Shown one piece after another: positions 1-7,435 of a stretch of DNA of 64,000 nt. Each line of letters opens with the position of its first letter. Positions within the stretch are counted from its first letter, which is position 1. The DNA is taken from the NCBI GenBank assembly GCA_030150265.1, contig JASLGG010000030.1:59840-123839 (forward strand), given 5' to 3'. Made by a program: the position numbers and the translations under genes. The notes beneath the pieces are model-generated. The model ran no database searches, had not been told where the DNA came from, and saw only the letters and a list, made by a program, of their open reading frames with translations. The stretch comes from Protaetiibacter sp. (GTDB lineage Bacteria; Actinomycetota; Actinomycetes; Actinomycetales; Microbacteriaceae).

Positions 1-1073
1 AGGATCGCCCGCAGGTGGCCCGCGAACTCGTCGATGTCGCCCGGCTGGTAGAGGTATCCGTTCTCGCCCGGATGCACGAGGTGCGGCAGCGCCATGGCAT
101 CCGCCGCGACCACCGGGAGCCCGGAGGCGAGGGCCTCCATGGTGGCGATCGACTGCAGCTCGGCGCGCGAGGGCATCGCGAACACCGTTGCCTCGGTGAG
201 AGTGCGTCGCAGCACCTCGTCGGTCACCCGTCCGGTGAAGTGCACCCGGTCGGCGATGCCGAGCTCTCTCGCGCGCGCCTCGAGCTTGGTGCGCACCTCG
301 CCGTCGCCGATGATCTCGACGCGCACATCCAGGTCCTGCAGCTTCACCGCGGCCTCGATGAGCTCGTGGATGTACTTCTCCTCGTCGATGCGGCCGAGGA
401 ACGCCACGACGTTCTCGCTGCGCGGTGAGAGGTCGGCGGTGTAGAAGCTCGTGTCGATGCCGCAGGAGATCGCGTGCACGCCCGTGAGGCCGGTGCCGCG
501 CTCGAAGAACTCGGCGGCACGACGGGTCGGAGTGGTGATCGAGTCGGCCATCGCGAACCACTTGCGCGCCGACCCCCACTGGATCTTCGCGAGCCAGGAC
601 AGCATGAACCCCGGCAGCACCTCGACGTGCTGGAGGATGTTCTCGGGCATCGTGTGGTTGGTGCCGACGAGCTCGATGCCGTGCCTCCGCGCCGAGGTGG
701 CGAGGCCCCGGCCCACGACGATGTGCGACTGGAAGTGGATGGCATCCGGCTTCACGGCGCGCACCACCTTCTCGGCGTTGGCCTTCACGCGCCACGGCAG
801 CATGAAACGCAGCCACGGATGCGGCAGCCAGCGCCAGGAGTAGATGCGGTGCACCGTCATCTCGGCGCCCTCGTGCACCTCAGTGAAGGTGCCGACCCGG
901 CCCCGCTGGGCGGGGGCCATGACGTGCACGGTGTGGCCGCGGCGCACGAGGCCCGCCGCGAGGTTGCGGGTGAAGGTGGCGGCGCCGTTGACGTCGGGCG
1001 CGAAGGTGTCCGCGCCGAGCAGCACGGTCAGGGGTCGCGCGCCGACGGCGGGCGACGACGGGTCGTCGGTCAC
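1..1073 (-). CDS. GT4-family glycosyltransferase, 3' end beyond the window
   Basis: A retaining GT-B glycosyltransferase of the GT4 family that would move a sugar from a nucleotide sugar (or GDP-mannose) to a lipid or glycan acceptor at the cytoplasmic membrane face. Translation from the GTG at 1073 gives an N-terminal Rossmann start (LTVLLGADTFAPDVNGAAT), the family linker region, the donor half (VVAFLGRIDEEKYIHELIEA, then EIIGDGEVRTKLE), and the GT4 E-x7-E region MPSRAELQSIATMEALASGL. About 357 residues are present; the GT4 core is nearly complete and only the last helices are missing. The more upstream GTG runs into a stop, so 1073 is the first usable start. It lies 41 bases from the end of the next gene on the same strand and may share its transcript. 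The acceptor cannot be told; PimB- or MgtA-like mannosyltransferases are the nearest known group by eye. Confidence 0.85.
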   Translation of the reverse strand, partial: MTDDPSSPAVGARPLTVLLGADTFAPDVNGAATFTRNLAAGLVRRGHTVHVMAPAQRGRVGTFTEVHEGAEMTVHRIYSWRWLPHPWLRFMLPWRVKANAEKVVRAVKPDAIHFQSHIVVGRGLATSARRHGIELVGTNHTMPENILQHVEVLPGFMLSWLAKIQWGSARKWFAMADSITTPTRRAAEFFERGTGLTGVHAISCGIDTSFYTADLSPRSENVVAFLGRIDEEKYIHELIEAAVKLQDLDVRVEIIGDGEVRTKLEARARELGIADRVHFTGRVTDEVLRRTLTEATVFAMPSRAELQSIATMEALASGLPVVAADAMALPHLVHPGENGYLYQPGDIDEFAGHLRAI

Positions 1074-1114
1074 TCGGTCACGTTTCCTCGATCGGCGGGC
1101 ACAACCCCTCCACG

Positions 1115-2068
1115 CTACCGCAGCGGCTCGATTTCACCCGTGTCGACGCGTCGGTGGGTCTGCGGATGGTAGCGAGCCAGCCGGAAGACGCCGAGGATCG
1201 CGACGGTGCCGGCGACCGCCCAGACCGCCAGCACCCACGGCGGCGTCTCCGCCGCCTCGCCCAGCACGAAGATGCCGATGGCGACGGCGACGAGCGGGTC
1301 GATCACCGTGAGGCCGGCGATCACCAGATCGGGAGAGCCCACCGAGTAGGCCGTCTGCACGAAGTAGAAGCCGAGTCCGAGCGCGAGCAGCAGGCACACG
1401 GCGCCCACCACGGTGACCCAGTCGGCGTTGCCGTTGACGATCCGGTTGATCACGACCTTCGCGATCGACGCCACGAAGCCGTAGAGGATGCCGCCCGCCA
1501 CGATGTAGAACATCGCCGTGAGGCGGTGGCGGAAGAAGACGAAGGCCGCGGCGAGCAGCACCAGCACGCCGCCGAGGATGCCGAGGATGATGATCAGCTG
1601 CGCCTCGCCGATCAGCTGCTCCTTCGCGTAGAAGGCCGCGAGCGTGACGAAGACGCCGATGCCGACGACGCACATGACGATCGAGCCGATGATCTGCCGC
1701 GAGAGCTTCACGCGCGAGACGCGGGCGTTGACGACCGTCGTGAGCACGAGCGCCACGATCCCGATCGGCTGCACCACGATGATGGGCGCGAAGCCGAGGG
1801 CGCCGAGCTGGAACACCACCGCGAGGCCGAGCATGATGGTGCCGGCGAGCCAGCTGGGGCGCGCGAGCAGCCGCAGGAACTGGCCGCCCGAGAGGCCGGC
1901 CTTCTCCCCCGTGCCGTAGCGCTCCTCCACCTTCGCGACGCCGCGATGCTGCAGCTGGGCGCCGAGCGAGAGGAACACCGCTCCGATGAGCGCGATGACG
2001 ATGCCGAGGGGCGCGATGCCCTGGAACACCTCGGCCACCTCGTCGGCAAGAGGGATCACGTCGGGCAC
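1115..2068 (-). CDS. EamA/DMT-like multispanning transporter
   Basis: 317-residue integral membrane protein with about ten hydrophobic helices and almost no soluble domain, matching the drug/metabolite transporter (EamA-like) superfamily. The two repeat halves are visible: the first begins GIVIALIGAVFLSLGAQLQH and the second includes the IVAGGILYGFVASIAKVVI helix, and the last helices carry the typical ...VIDPLVAVAIGIFVLGE segment. A short hydrophilic tail rich in R and H follows. Translation starts at GTG 2068. The gene is divergent from peptide deformylase (40 bases between them) and lies upstream of the glycosyltransferase on the same strand, so the pair may be co-transcribed. Substrate is unknown; a role in exporting or flipping a precursor for the neighbouring glycosyltransferase is only inference. 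Confidence 0.8.
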   Translation of the reverse strand: MPDVIPLADEVAEVFQGIAPLGIVIALIGAVFLSLGAQLQHRGVAKVEERYGTGEKAGLSGGQFLRLLARPSWLAGTIMLGLAVVFQLGALGFAPIIVVQPIGIVALVLTTVVNARVSRVKLSRQIIGSIVMCVVGIGVFVTLAAFYAKEQLIGEAQLIIILGILGGVLVLLAAAFVFFRHRLTAMFYIVAGGILYGFVASIAKVVINRIVNGNADWVTVVGAVCLLLALGLGFYFVQTAYSVGSPDLVIAGLTVIDPLVAVAIGIFVLGEAAETPPWVLAVWAVAGTVAILGVFRLARYHPQTHRRVDTGEIEPLR

Positions 2069-2108
2069 CCGACGAATCTACCGGTACGAGCGTCGATATC
2101 CTGGGCGA

Positions 2109-2675
2109 ATGGCCGTACTCCCGATCCGGATCACCGGAGATCCCGTGCTGCACACCCCCGCACGCGAGGTCGAGCGGATCGACGACGACATCCGCTCGCT
2201 CGTGCACGACATGGACGAGACGCGCGCGGCCGCGCCCGGCGTGGGGCTCGCGGCGCCGCAGGTGGGCGTGCCGCTGCGGCTGTTCGTCTACCACTGGGAG
2301 GACGAGGAGGGCGTGCTGCACGCGGGCACCGCGATCAACCCGGAGCTGCTCGTGTCGCCGCCGCCGGTGGGTCTCGCGGATGCCGACGAGGACTCCGAGG
2401 GCTGCCTCTCCATCCCGGGTGAGCGCTTCCCGCTGCTGCGGTCGCAGACGGCCCTGCTCAAGGCGCTCGACCTCGACGGCGAGCCTTACGAGGTGCTCGC
2501 GACCGGATGGCTCGCGCGCATCTTCCAGCACGAGTTCGACCACCTCGACGGGGTGCTCTACGCGGACCGCCTCACGGAGGCGCACGCGCGCAGCGCGCAG
2601 CGCGCCGTCCGGCGCAACCGCTGGGGCGTGCCGGGGCTCAGCTGGCTCCCGGGTCGCGACCGCCTCGAGGACTGA
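2109..2675 (+). CDS. def: Peptide deformylase
   Basis: Removes the N-formyl group from nascent polypeptides, releasing formate, at the ribosome exit. All three family motifs are present in the 188-residue product: motif I GVGLAAPQ (residues 44-51), motif II EGCLS (97-101) whose Cys99 binds the metal, and motif III HEFDH (141-145) supplying two metal-binding His and the catalytic Glu142. The start is placed at ATG 2109 because conserved sequence begins there (MAVLPIRITGDPVL); an in-frame extension to 1986 runs through the upstream divergent promoter region and is not family-like. Length is normal for an actinobacterial deformylase. It converges on the following sensor kinase gene with an 18-base gap. 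Confidence 0.95.
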   Translation: MAVLPIRITGDPVLHTPAREVERIDDDIRSLVHDMDETRAAAPGVGLAAPQVGVPLRLFVYHWEDEEGVLHAGTAINPELLVSPPPVGLADADEDSEGCLSIPGERFPLLRSQTALLKALDLDGEPYEVLATGWLARIFQHEFDHLDGVLYADRLTEAHARSAQRAVRRNRWGVPGLSWLPGRDRLED

Positions 2676-2693
2676 GCGCCGTCGGCGTGAGAC

Positions 2694-3608
2694 TCAGCGC
2701 CGGTCGAGCGGCACGCCGTGCACGCCGTTGTGGTACCTGATCGACGGGAACACGGCCTGCACCGTGAATCCGACGCCCGGCACGCTGTGCGTCTCGAACA
2801 CGCCGCCGAAGAGCTCCGCGCGCTCGCGCATCTCGGTGATGCCGCGACCGCTCGGCGCATGGGTCAGCGCCGCGAGATCCTCCTCGACCGTGTAGCTGTG
2901 CTGCTGGGCCTCGACGTAGGGGTCGAGGCCGTTGCGGATCGCGGCGGCGCGGATGCCGTCGTCCTCCACGAGCAGCTGCAGGCCGTCCTCGGTCCAGCTC
3001 AGGGTGACCGTCGCGGTGGTGCCCTCGCCGCCGTGGGCGAGCGCGTTGCCGAGGGCTTCCTGGAGGATGCGGAACACGGCGAGCTCGGCGCCGTCGCGCA
3101 GCTCGAGGCGCTCGCCGCGCTCCACGAGCTCCACGCCGAGGCCTGCGTCGCGCATGACCCCGACGAGCTCCTCGATCGAGGAGAGGTCGAGCTCCGGCAC
3201 GGCCTCCGCCTCTCCCCCGCTCGCGACGGTCGCGACACGACGCAGCTCGGCGACTGCCGCCCGGGCGGCGTCCTCGATCGCGGCGGCGCTGCGGGCGGCG
3301 ACCTCCGGATCCTGGGTGGCCGCGTAGCGTGCACCCTCCGCGCTCGCGATGATGGCCGACACCGAGCGCACGGCGACCTCGTGCTGCTCGCGGATCATGC
3401 GCAGCCGGCTGACCTGCTCGGCGAGCGTCAGCTCGAGCTCGAGCCGGTCGCGCTCGGCCTCCGCGCGGCCACGCACCGCGGCGTGTGCCCGCCTGCGGCT
3501 GCCGAGCCACAGCACCAGCAGCACGAGCGTGGCGATGAGGAGAACACCGCAACTCGACGCGAACACGATGTGCAGGGTCGGGTCATCGGCGCCGAGCAGG
3601 CTCTCCAC
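2694..3608 (-). CDS. Orphan sensor histidine kinase, NarL-type ATPase domain
   Basis: 304-residue membrane sensor kinase. One N-terminal transmembrane segment (IVFASSCGVLLIATLVLLVLW) is followed by a coiled linker, a dimerisation/phosphoacceptor region (REQHEVAVRSVSAII) and a HATPase domain with an N-box (FRILQEALGNALAHG) and G-box (GRGITEMRERAELFGG). The proposed phosphoacceptor His lies in REQHE; the Asp that usually follows it in this family (HD) is Glu here. GTG at 3608 is chosen because GGGAGGA lies at ideal spacing before it; a longer frame to 3704 has no such signal. No response regulator gene is adjacent; the nearest is in the 4.2-6.0 kb pair, which has its own kinase. Signal and partner are unknown. 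Confidence 0.8.
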   Translation of the reverse strand: MESLLGADDPTLHIVFASSCGVLLIATLVLLVLWLGSRRRAHAAVRGRAEAERDRLELELTLAEQVSRLRMIREQHEVAVRSVSAIIASAEGARYAATQDPEVAARSAAAIEDAARAAVAELRRVATVASGGEAEAVPELDLSSIEELVGVMRDAGLGVELVERGERLELRDGAELAVFRILQEALGNALAHGGEGTTATVTLSWTEDGLQLLVEDDGIRAAAIRNGLDPYVEAQQHSYTVEEDLAALTHAPSGRGITEMRERAELFGGVFETHSVPGVGFTVQAVFPSIRYHNGVHGVPLDRR

Positions 3609-3752
3609 GGTGGTCCTCCCGTCCGCGTCCGAGGCGGACTCGACGCGCGATCGAGACGATGCTAGCGAACCGGTCGATCCGCCGAGCCTCCGACCCGGGA
3701 ACATGGCTGAGCCGGGGACGGATGCCGCACCCGCCCCCGGCCCGCGCGCGCC

Positions 3753-4070
3753 TCAGCCCTGCGGAGGCTGGGGCGGCTGGGACCGCAGCACCTCCAGGCG
3801 GGCGCGGTACTCGGTCTCGTCGATGTCGCCGCGCGCGAACCGCTCGGCGAGCACCGCCTCGGCGCCGCGCACCGCGTGCCCGGACGCCCAGGGGCCGCCC
3901 CACGGACCGCCCCATCCTGCCTGCCGCCAGCGCCGACGGCGCGTCGCGACGAGGGTGATGATGAGGCCGATGATCAGCAGCCAGAAGATGACCGGGACGA
4001 ACCAGAGCCCCCAGCCCCACCCCCAGCCGGGATGAAACGGGGCGGCGGCCAGAGCGATGGTCGACAGCAT
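3753..4070 (-). CDS. SHOCT-domain small membrane protein
   Basis: 105-residue protein with one transmembrane helix near the N-terminus (FVPVIFWLLIIGLIITLVA), preceded by a Trp/Gly-rich stretch (GWGWGWGLW), then a basic linker and a C-terminal SHOCT motif (AVLAERFARGDIDETEYRARLEVL). SHOCT domains are short oligomerisation modules found at the ends of bacterial membrane proteins of diverse function. The ATG at 4070 is preceded by AAAGGA with 8 bases of spacing; an upstream in-frame extension to 4115 lacks such a site. It sits between an orphan sensor kinase and a two-component system, so an accessory envelope-stress role is possible but unproven. Confidence 0.8.
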   Translation of the reverse strand: MLSTIALAAAPFHPGWGWGWGLWFVPVIFWLLIIGLIITLVATRRRRWRQAGWGGPWGGPWASGHAVRGAEAVLAERFARGDIDETEYRARLEVLRSQPPQPPQG

Positions 4071-4167
4071 GTCGGATGTCCTTTCGACGTCGGCCCCGGT
4101 GCGGGACCGTCGCATCCAGGCTCCGCCGCCCGAGCTCGCCGCGAATCCGCCCGGCGGCGTCTTCCGC

Positions 4168-4840
4168 CTACTCCCCCGGGAGCATCCCGGGCGTCACGAG
4201 GCCCGTCTCGTAGGCGGCGATGACGAGCTGCACGCGATCCCGTGCCGCGAGCTTCGCCATGATCCGCGAGACATGCGTCTTCGCCGTGAGCGGGCTCAGG
4301 AAGAGGCGTCCGCCGATCTCCTCGTTGGTGAGCCCCTGACCCACGAGCGCGAGCACCTCCCGCTCGCGCTCGGTGAGGCTCGCGAGCCGTGCGGTGTCGG
4401 GCGGCGCCGCGAGACCCGACGCGACGCGCGAGAGCAGCGTGCGCGTGACGCTCGGGCTCAGCAGGGCGTCGCCCGCCGCGACGACGTGCACGGCGCGGAT
4501 GAGCTCGACGGGCTCGGTGTCCTTCACGAGGAACCCGCTCGCGCCGCCGCGGATTGCCTGCGCGACGTACTCGTCGAGCTCGAAGGTCGTCACGACCACG
4601 ACGTGCACGTCGGCGAGGGCGGGGTCGGAGACGATCCGCTCGGTCGCCCACAGTCCGTCGCCGTCCGGCATCCGGATGTCCATGAGCAGCACGTCGGGAC
4701 GCTCACGGCGCGCGAGCGCGACCGCCTCGCGCCCTGTGGCGGCCTCCCCCACCACGAGCAGGTCGTCCTCGGCCTCGAGCAGGCTGCGGAAGCCCGCCCG
4801 GATGAGGTGCTGGTCGTCGGCGATCGCGACGCGCGATCAT
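4168..4840 (-). CDS. NarL/FixJ response regulator with apparent N-terminal frameshift
   Basis: DNA-binding response regulator paired with the kinase at 4837-6036. The receiver domain shows the phosphoacceptor Asp in DVLLMDIRMPDGDG and the conserved Lys in LVKDTEP; the C-terminal LuxR-type helix-turn-helix reads SLTEREREVLALVGQGLTNEEIG. The first segment of the receiver (RVAIADDQHLIRAGFRSLLE), with the acidic pair needed for Mg binding, is intact in the same frame but no in-frame start codon precedes it. The expected start, an ATG at 4840 forming an ATGA overlap with the kinase stop, is one base out of frame and reads MIARRDRRRP. Removing one base just after ATGATC would restore a normal N-terminus. 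Without it, only a truncated product from a GTG at 4755, missing the acidic pair, could be made. Either a sequencing error or a real lesion. Confidence 0.75.
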
Positions 4841-6036
4841 GCCCCCTCCCCTCCGATCGGCAGCCGTGCGCGGATGACGAAGCCGCCGTCCCGCACGATC
4901 TCGAAGTCGCCGCCGAGCTGCTCGACGCGCTCGCGCATCCCGAGCAGCCCGCGACCGGGCTCGAACGGTGCGACGTGTCCGTCGTCGCGCACCTCGATCC
5001 GGATGCCGTGGGCGTCCCGTGCCAGCCGCACGTCGACGCGCGTCACGCCGTCCCCGTGCCGCGCGACGTTGGTGAGCGCCTCCTGCACGATGCGGTAGGC
5101 GGCCGCGCCGACCGGGGCAGGGACCTCCCGCTCCCCCAGGTCGTCGTCGAGCACGACCTGTACGCCCGGGATGCCGGTTGCGGCGACGAGCGCCGCGATG
5201 CCCGCGACGCCCGGCTGCGGGGCCCGCGGCGCGTCCTCGCCCTCCGCACGCAGCACCCCCAGCACGGCGCGCACGTCGTCGAGCGCCGTGCGGCTCGCCT
5301 GCTTGATCGCCGCGAGGGCCTCCACCGCCTTCTCCGGCTGCGCCTCGGCGAGATGCAGGCCGACGCCCGCCTGCACGTTGATCTGGCTGAGCGAGTGCGC
5401 GAGCACGTCGTGCAGCTCGCGGGCGATGCGCAGGCGCTCCTCCTCGGCCGCGGTGCGGCGGCGGCGCGCGGCCGCCGCACGGAAGGCGCGCATCCGCTCG
5501 CGTCGCGATCGGATGAGCTCCCCGAGCCCGATCGCGAGCAGCAGCCCCAGCGTGGTGCCGACGATCCGCGGGGAGGTCCAGCCACCCGGCGGATCGAGCA
5601 GGCTCACCCCGAAGGCGATCGCCCATCCGGCGGCGAACGACGTCCACGCCCACACCCGCGCGCCGCGCGCCACCGCGCCGGCGAGTGCGAAGGCGAAGGC
5701 GAGCGGCGGCGGTCCGCCGACGGCGCCGAACAGGAGCTCGGCGACCGCGGCCGCGGCCACGACGGCGACCACGGGCCCCGGGAACCGCCGCGCGGCGATG
5801 AGCGCGAGCGGGCCGAGCGCCGCCAGGCCCACCGTGAGCGCGGCCGTCGGCGGCGCAGGGTGCTCGACCCGCAGGATCCAGCCCGCTGCGCCGAGCTGCA
5901 CGAACGCGCTCAGCACCACCGGGATCCACAGCCGGAGCGCGCGCGACGGACCGCGCGACGGCGCATCCGGGTCGACATGCCCCCAGGAGCCGGCGCCCCA
6001 CGGCGGGCCTTCATGAGGCGGAGTAGGCCCGGGCAT
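4837..6036 (-). CDS. NarL-type sensor histidine kinase
   Basis: 399-residue membrane histidine kinase. After a hydrophilic proline-rich N-terminus come about five to six transmembrane helices (residues ~35-170), then the HisKA_3 phosphoacceptor motif ARELHDVLAHSLSQINVQAG and a HATPase_c domain with N-box YRIVQEALTNVARHG and G-box GRGLLGMRERVEQLGGDF. All catalytic features look intact. It would phosphorylate the adjoining regulator, whose ATG overlaps this stop codon (ATGA), showing translational coupling. A perfect 16-bp palindrome lies 57 bases upstream of the start and may be the autoregulatory binding site. No extracellular sensing domain is visible, so the stimulus is probably sensed within the membrane. 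Confidence 0.9.
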   Translation of the reverse strand: MPGPTPPHEGPPWGAGSWGHVDPDAPSRGPSRALRLWIPVVLSAFVQLGAAGWILRVEHPAPPTAALTVGLAALGPLALIAARRFPGPVVAVVAAAAVAELLFGAVGGPPPLAFAFALAGAVARGARVWAWTSFAAGWAIAFGVSLLDPPGGWTSPRIVGTTLGLLLAIGLGELIRSRRERMRAFRAAAARRRRTAAEEERLRIARELHDVLAHSLSQINVQAGVGLHLAEAQPEKAVEALAAIKQASRTALDDVRAVLGVLRAEGEDAPRAPQPGVAGIAALVAATGIPGVQVVLDDDLGEREVPAPVGAAAYRIVQEALTNVARHGDGVTRVDVRLARDAHGIRIEVRDDGHVAPFEPGRGLLGMRERVEQLGGDFEIVRDGGFVIRARLPIGGEGA

Positions 6037-6093
6037 GGCGCCATGCTACGCGCGGGGTCGCGCGTCGTCGTCCGACCGCTGGCGGGGTGCGAC

Positions 6094-6109
6094 TACTCCC
6101 GCGGGAGTA
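6094..6109. promoter_or_regulatory. 16-bp perfect palindrome upstream of the kinase/regulator operon
   Basis: The sequence TACTCCCGCGGGAGTA is its own reverse complement. It lies 57 bases upstream of the kinase start at 6036, where a promoter is expected. Palindromes of this ACTCC-GGAGT type are known as binding sites of some actinobacterial NarL-family regulators, so autoregulation by the downstream regulator is a reasonable inference. I do not see a convincing -35/-10 pair to fix its exact position relative to transcription. Confidence 0.55.
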
Positions 6110-6193
6110 CGGACACCGTCGCGCGAGAGAGTCTCGTGCTGCTCCGAGTCAACCGGCGGGCAGGACGAGGGTTCCCGTTCTCGCGTTCAGGCG

Positions 6194-6649
6194 TCAATAG
6201 CCTGCGTTCGCGATGTAGACGCCGATGACGGTCTTGCCGTCCTGGTCGTAGACCGGCAGCTTCTTCTCTGTGAGCGACTCTTCGGTCATGCTCTGCGCCT
6301 CTTCGAGAGAGGTCGCCGGTACGCCGAAGACCTCGGTCGTGTACGCGTAGCCTTCGACCCCGTCGAGGCCGACCACGCGGATGAGCTCAGGATTCGCCTC
6401 CGGGTCGTCACGCAGCCCGACGCCATAGTCGCCGAACGTCTGACCTGACTCGTTGACGTCGAACGCGATCGGTGCCCCGGTATTGATCGGAACCTCCGCC
6501 ACGGACAGATTGTCTTGGGGCACCGCCTCGGCGGGGGCCATGCTGCGGCCTACGAGGACGCCGACCACCGCGCTTCCGGCCGCAACTGCGACCACAAGCG
6601 TCCAGCTGAGGATGACCCGCAAGGGCCGCTCCGTCTTCTTCTCCTTCAT
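6194..6649 (-). CDS. Membrane-anchored protein of unknown function
   Basis: 151-residue protein not recognised as a named family. A lysine-rich cytoplasmic start (MKEKKTERPLR) leads into one transmembrane helix (about residues 12-34), and the rest is a soluble, probably extracytoplasmic, acidic domain of about 110 residues ending in VIGVYIANAGY. There is no lipobox and no cysteine in the soluble part. It starts 18 bases after the stop of the secreted protein gene upstream, so the two form a small operon. Base composition is clearly lower in GC than the flanking genes and codon choice is less biased, consistent with acquisition by transfer next to the tRNA-Asn gene. Confidence 0.7.
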   Translation of the reverse strand: MKEKKTERPLRVILSWTLVVAVAAGSAVVGVLVGRSMAPAEAVPQDNLSVAEVPINTGAPIAFDVNESGQTFGDYGVGLRDDPEANPELIRVVGLDGVEGYAYTTEVFGVPATSLEEAQSMTEESLTEKKLPVYDQDGKTVIGVYIANAGY

Positions 6650-6667
6650 CGCTTCTTGCCCTCTCGC

Positions 6668-7144
6668 TCAGCTGAACGGCTGGTAGGGCGCCAGAACGGC
6701 TTTCGACGCATACCCGCTGCCCTGGTAGTAGTAACCGGTCCCGCCTCCAGCGAGCTGCGACGGGCGCACGCACGGGGCATAGAGATAGGCCATGCTGCTC
6801 TTGTAGGCCGTCGATGCGGTTGAGTATGTGGTAGCGACCGAGGAGCAGATGCCCCCGGAAGTGCGCAGGTACGCGTTGCTGCCCAAGTACCCGGTCGGCT
6901 GTGACTGGACAACCTCAGTGCACCCGGGAATCGAGTCGGCGTAGCCGGTGACGTTTACCTGCCCCCTCTGGGTGCCGGTCAGGTTGTAGGTTCCCGCGCG
7001 GGCCTTCCCGCACCCATAGTCGCTGTAGCCGATCACAACTGAGTTGCTGACCTGATCGGCATAGGCAGCTGAGCTGATCCCAAAACCACCCGCAAACATG
7101 AACGACGCTGTTGCCACAACTACGAGTCTCGCCCTCAACTTCAT
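6668..7144 (-). CDS. Secreted four-cysteine protein of unknown function
   Basis: 158-residue protein with a clear Sec signal peptide: basic start (MKLRARL), hydrophobic core, and a probable cleavage after AYA at residue 29. The mature part of about 129 residues is rich in Tyr, Ser, Gly and Thr and has exactly four cysteines (45, 75, 100, 125), enough for two disulfides. No family motif is recognised; it is too unlike bacteriocins or proteinase inhibitors to assign by eye. It is first in a two-gene unit with the membrane-anchored protein downstream. GC content is well below that of the neighbourhood, marking this unit as likely acquired. Confidence 0.7.
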   Translation of the reverse strand: MKLRARLVVVATASFMFAGGFGISSAAYADQVSNSVVIGYSDYGCGKARAGTYNLTGTQRGQVNVTGYADSIPGCTEVVQSQPTGYLGSNAYLRTSGGICSSVATTYSTASTAYKSSMAYLYAPCVRPSQLAGGGTGYYYQGSGYASKAVLAPYQPFS

Positions 7145-7298
7145 GCCCAGAGCTCCTTGATGTGAACCGACCTAATACCGCCGACGATCCTCCAAATCAA
7201 AGTCCTTGTCAATAATCTGCCCGACCTTGCTCACACGCATTCAACGCTCGAGGAGCAACCGATCAAGCCTGCTCGCGGTGAATACGCCGAACGAGGAA

Positions 7299-7325
7299 GA
7301 GCCCCGGGCAGATGCCGCGGGACTC
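7299..7325 (-). terminator. Imperfect GC-rich hairpin downstream of tRNA-Asn
   Basis: On the minus strand an imperfect stem (GAG / CCCG against CGGG / CTC with internal mismatches) begins about 17 bases after the tRNA 3' end and is followed by a pyrimidine-rich stretch. It could terminate the tRNA transcript, but pairing is weak and there is no U-run. Confidence 0.25.
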
Positions 7326-7341
7326 TCTACGTTGGTGGCGA

Positions 7342-7417
7342 TGGCTCCCCGGCTTGGACTCGAACCAAGAACCTATCGGTTAACAGCCGATTGCTCTGCC
7401 AATTGAGCTACCGAGGA
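7342..7417 (-). tRNA. tRNA-Asn (GTT)
   Basis: A 76-nt cloverleaf on the minus strand. The acceptor stem pairs TCCTCGG with CCGGGGA (one T-G wobble), discriminator G is followed by an encoded CCA (7344-7342). The anticodon stem ATCGG/CCGAT encloses loop CTGTTAA, giving anticodon GTT, which reads AAC and AAU. The T-loop contains the conserved GGTTCGAGTCC. It is the only RNA gene seen in the window. The low-GC two-gene unit lies on its 3' side, a common integration position, but I found no second copy of the tRNA 3' end to mark an attachment site. Confidence 0.95.
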
Positions 7418-7435
7418 TCGCTGCGAACAGCCTCG

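Noticed and set aside
1134..2585. A 483-codon minus-strand frame across the transporter and deformylase
   Set aside because: Composition is Arg/His/Gly-rich shadow sequence; two known genes in other frames cover the region.
7206..7406. A 66-codon plus-strand reading frame ending in RLGLEPRTYRLTADCSAN
   Set aside because: Its end is the antisense translation of the tRNA-Asn gene, a well-known false protein; no ribosome site or family sequence supports it.
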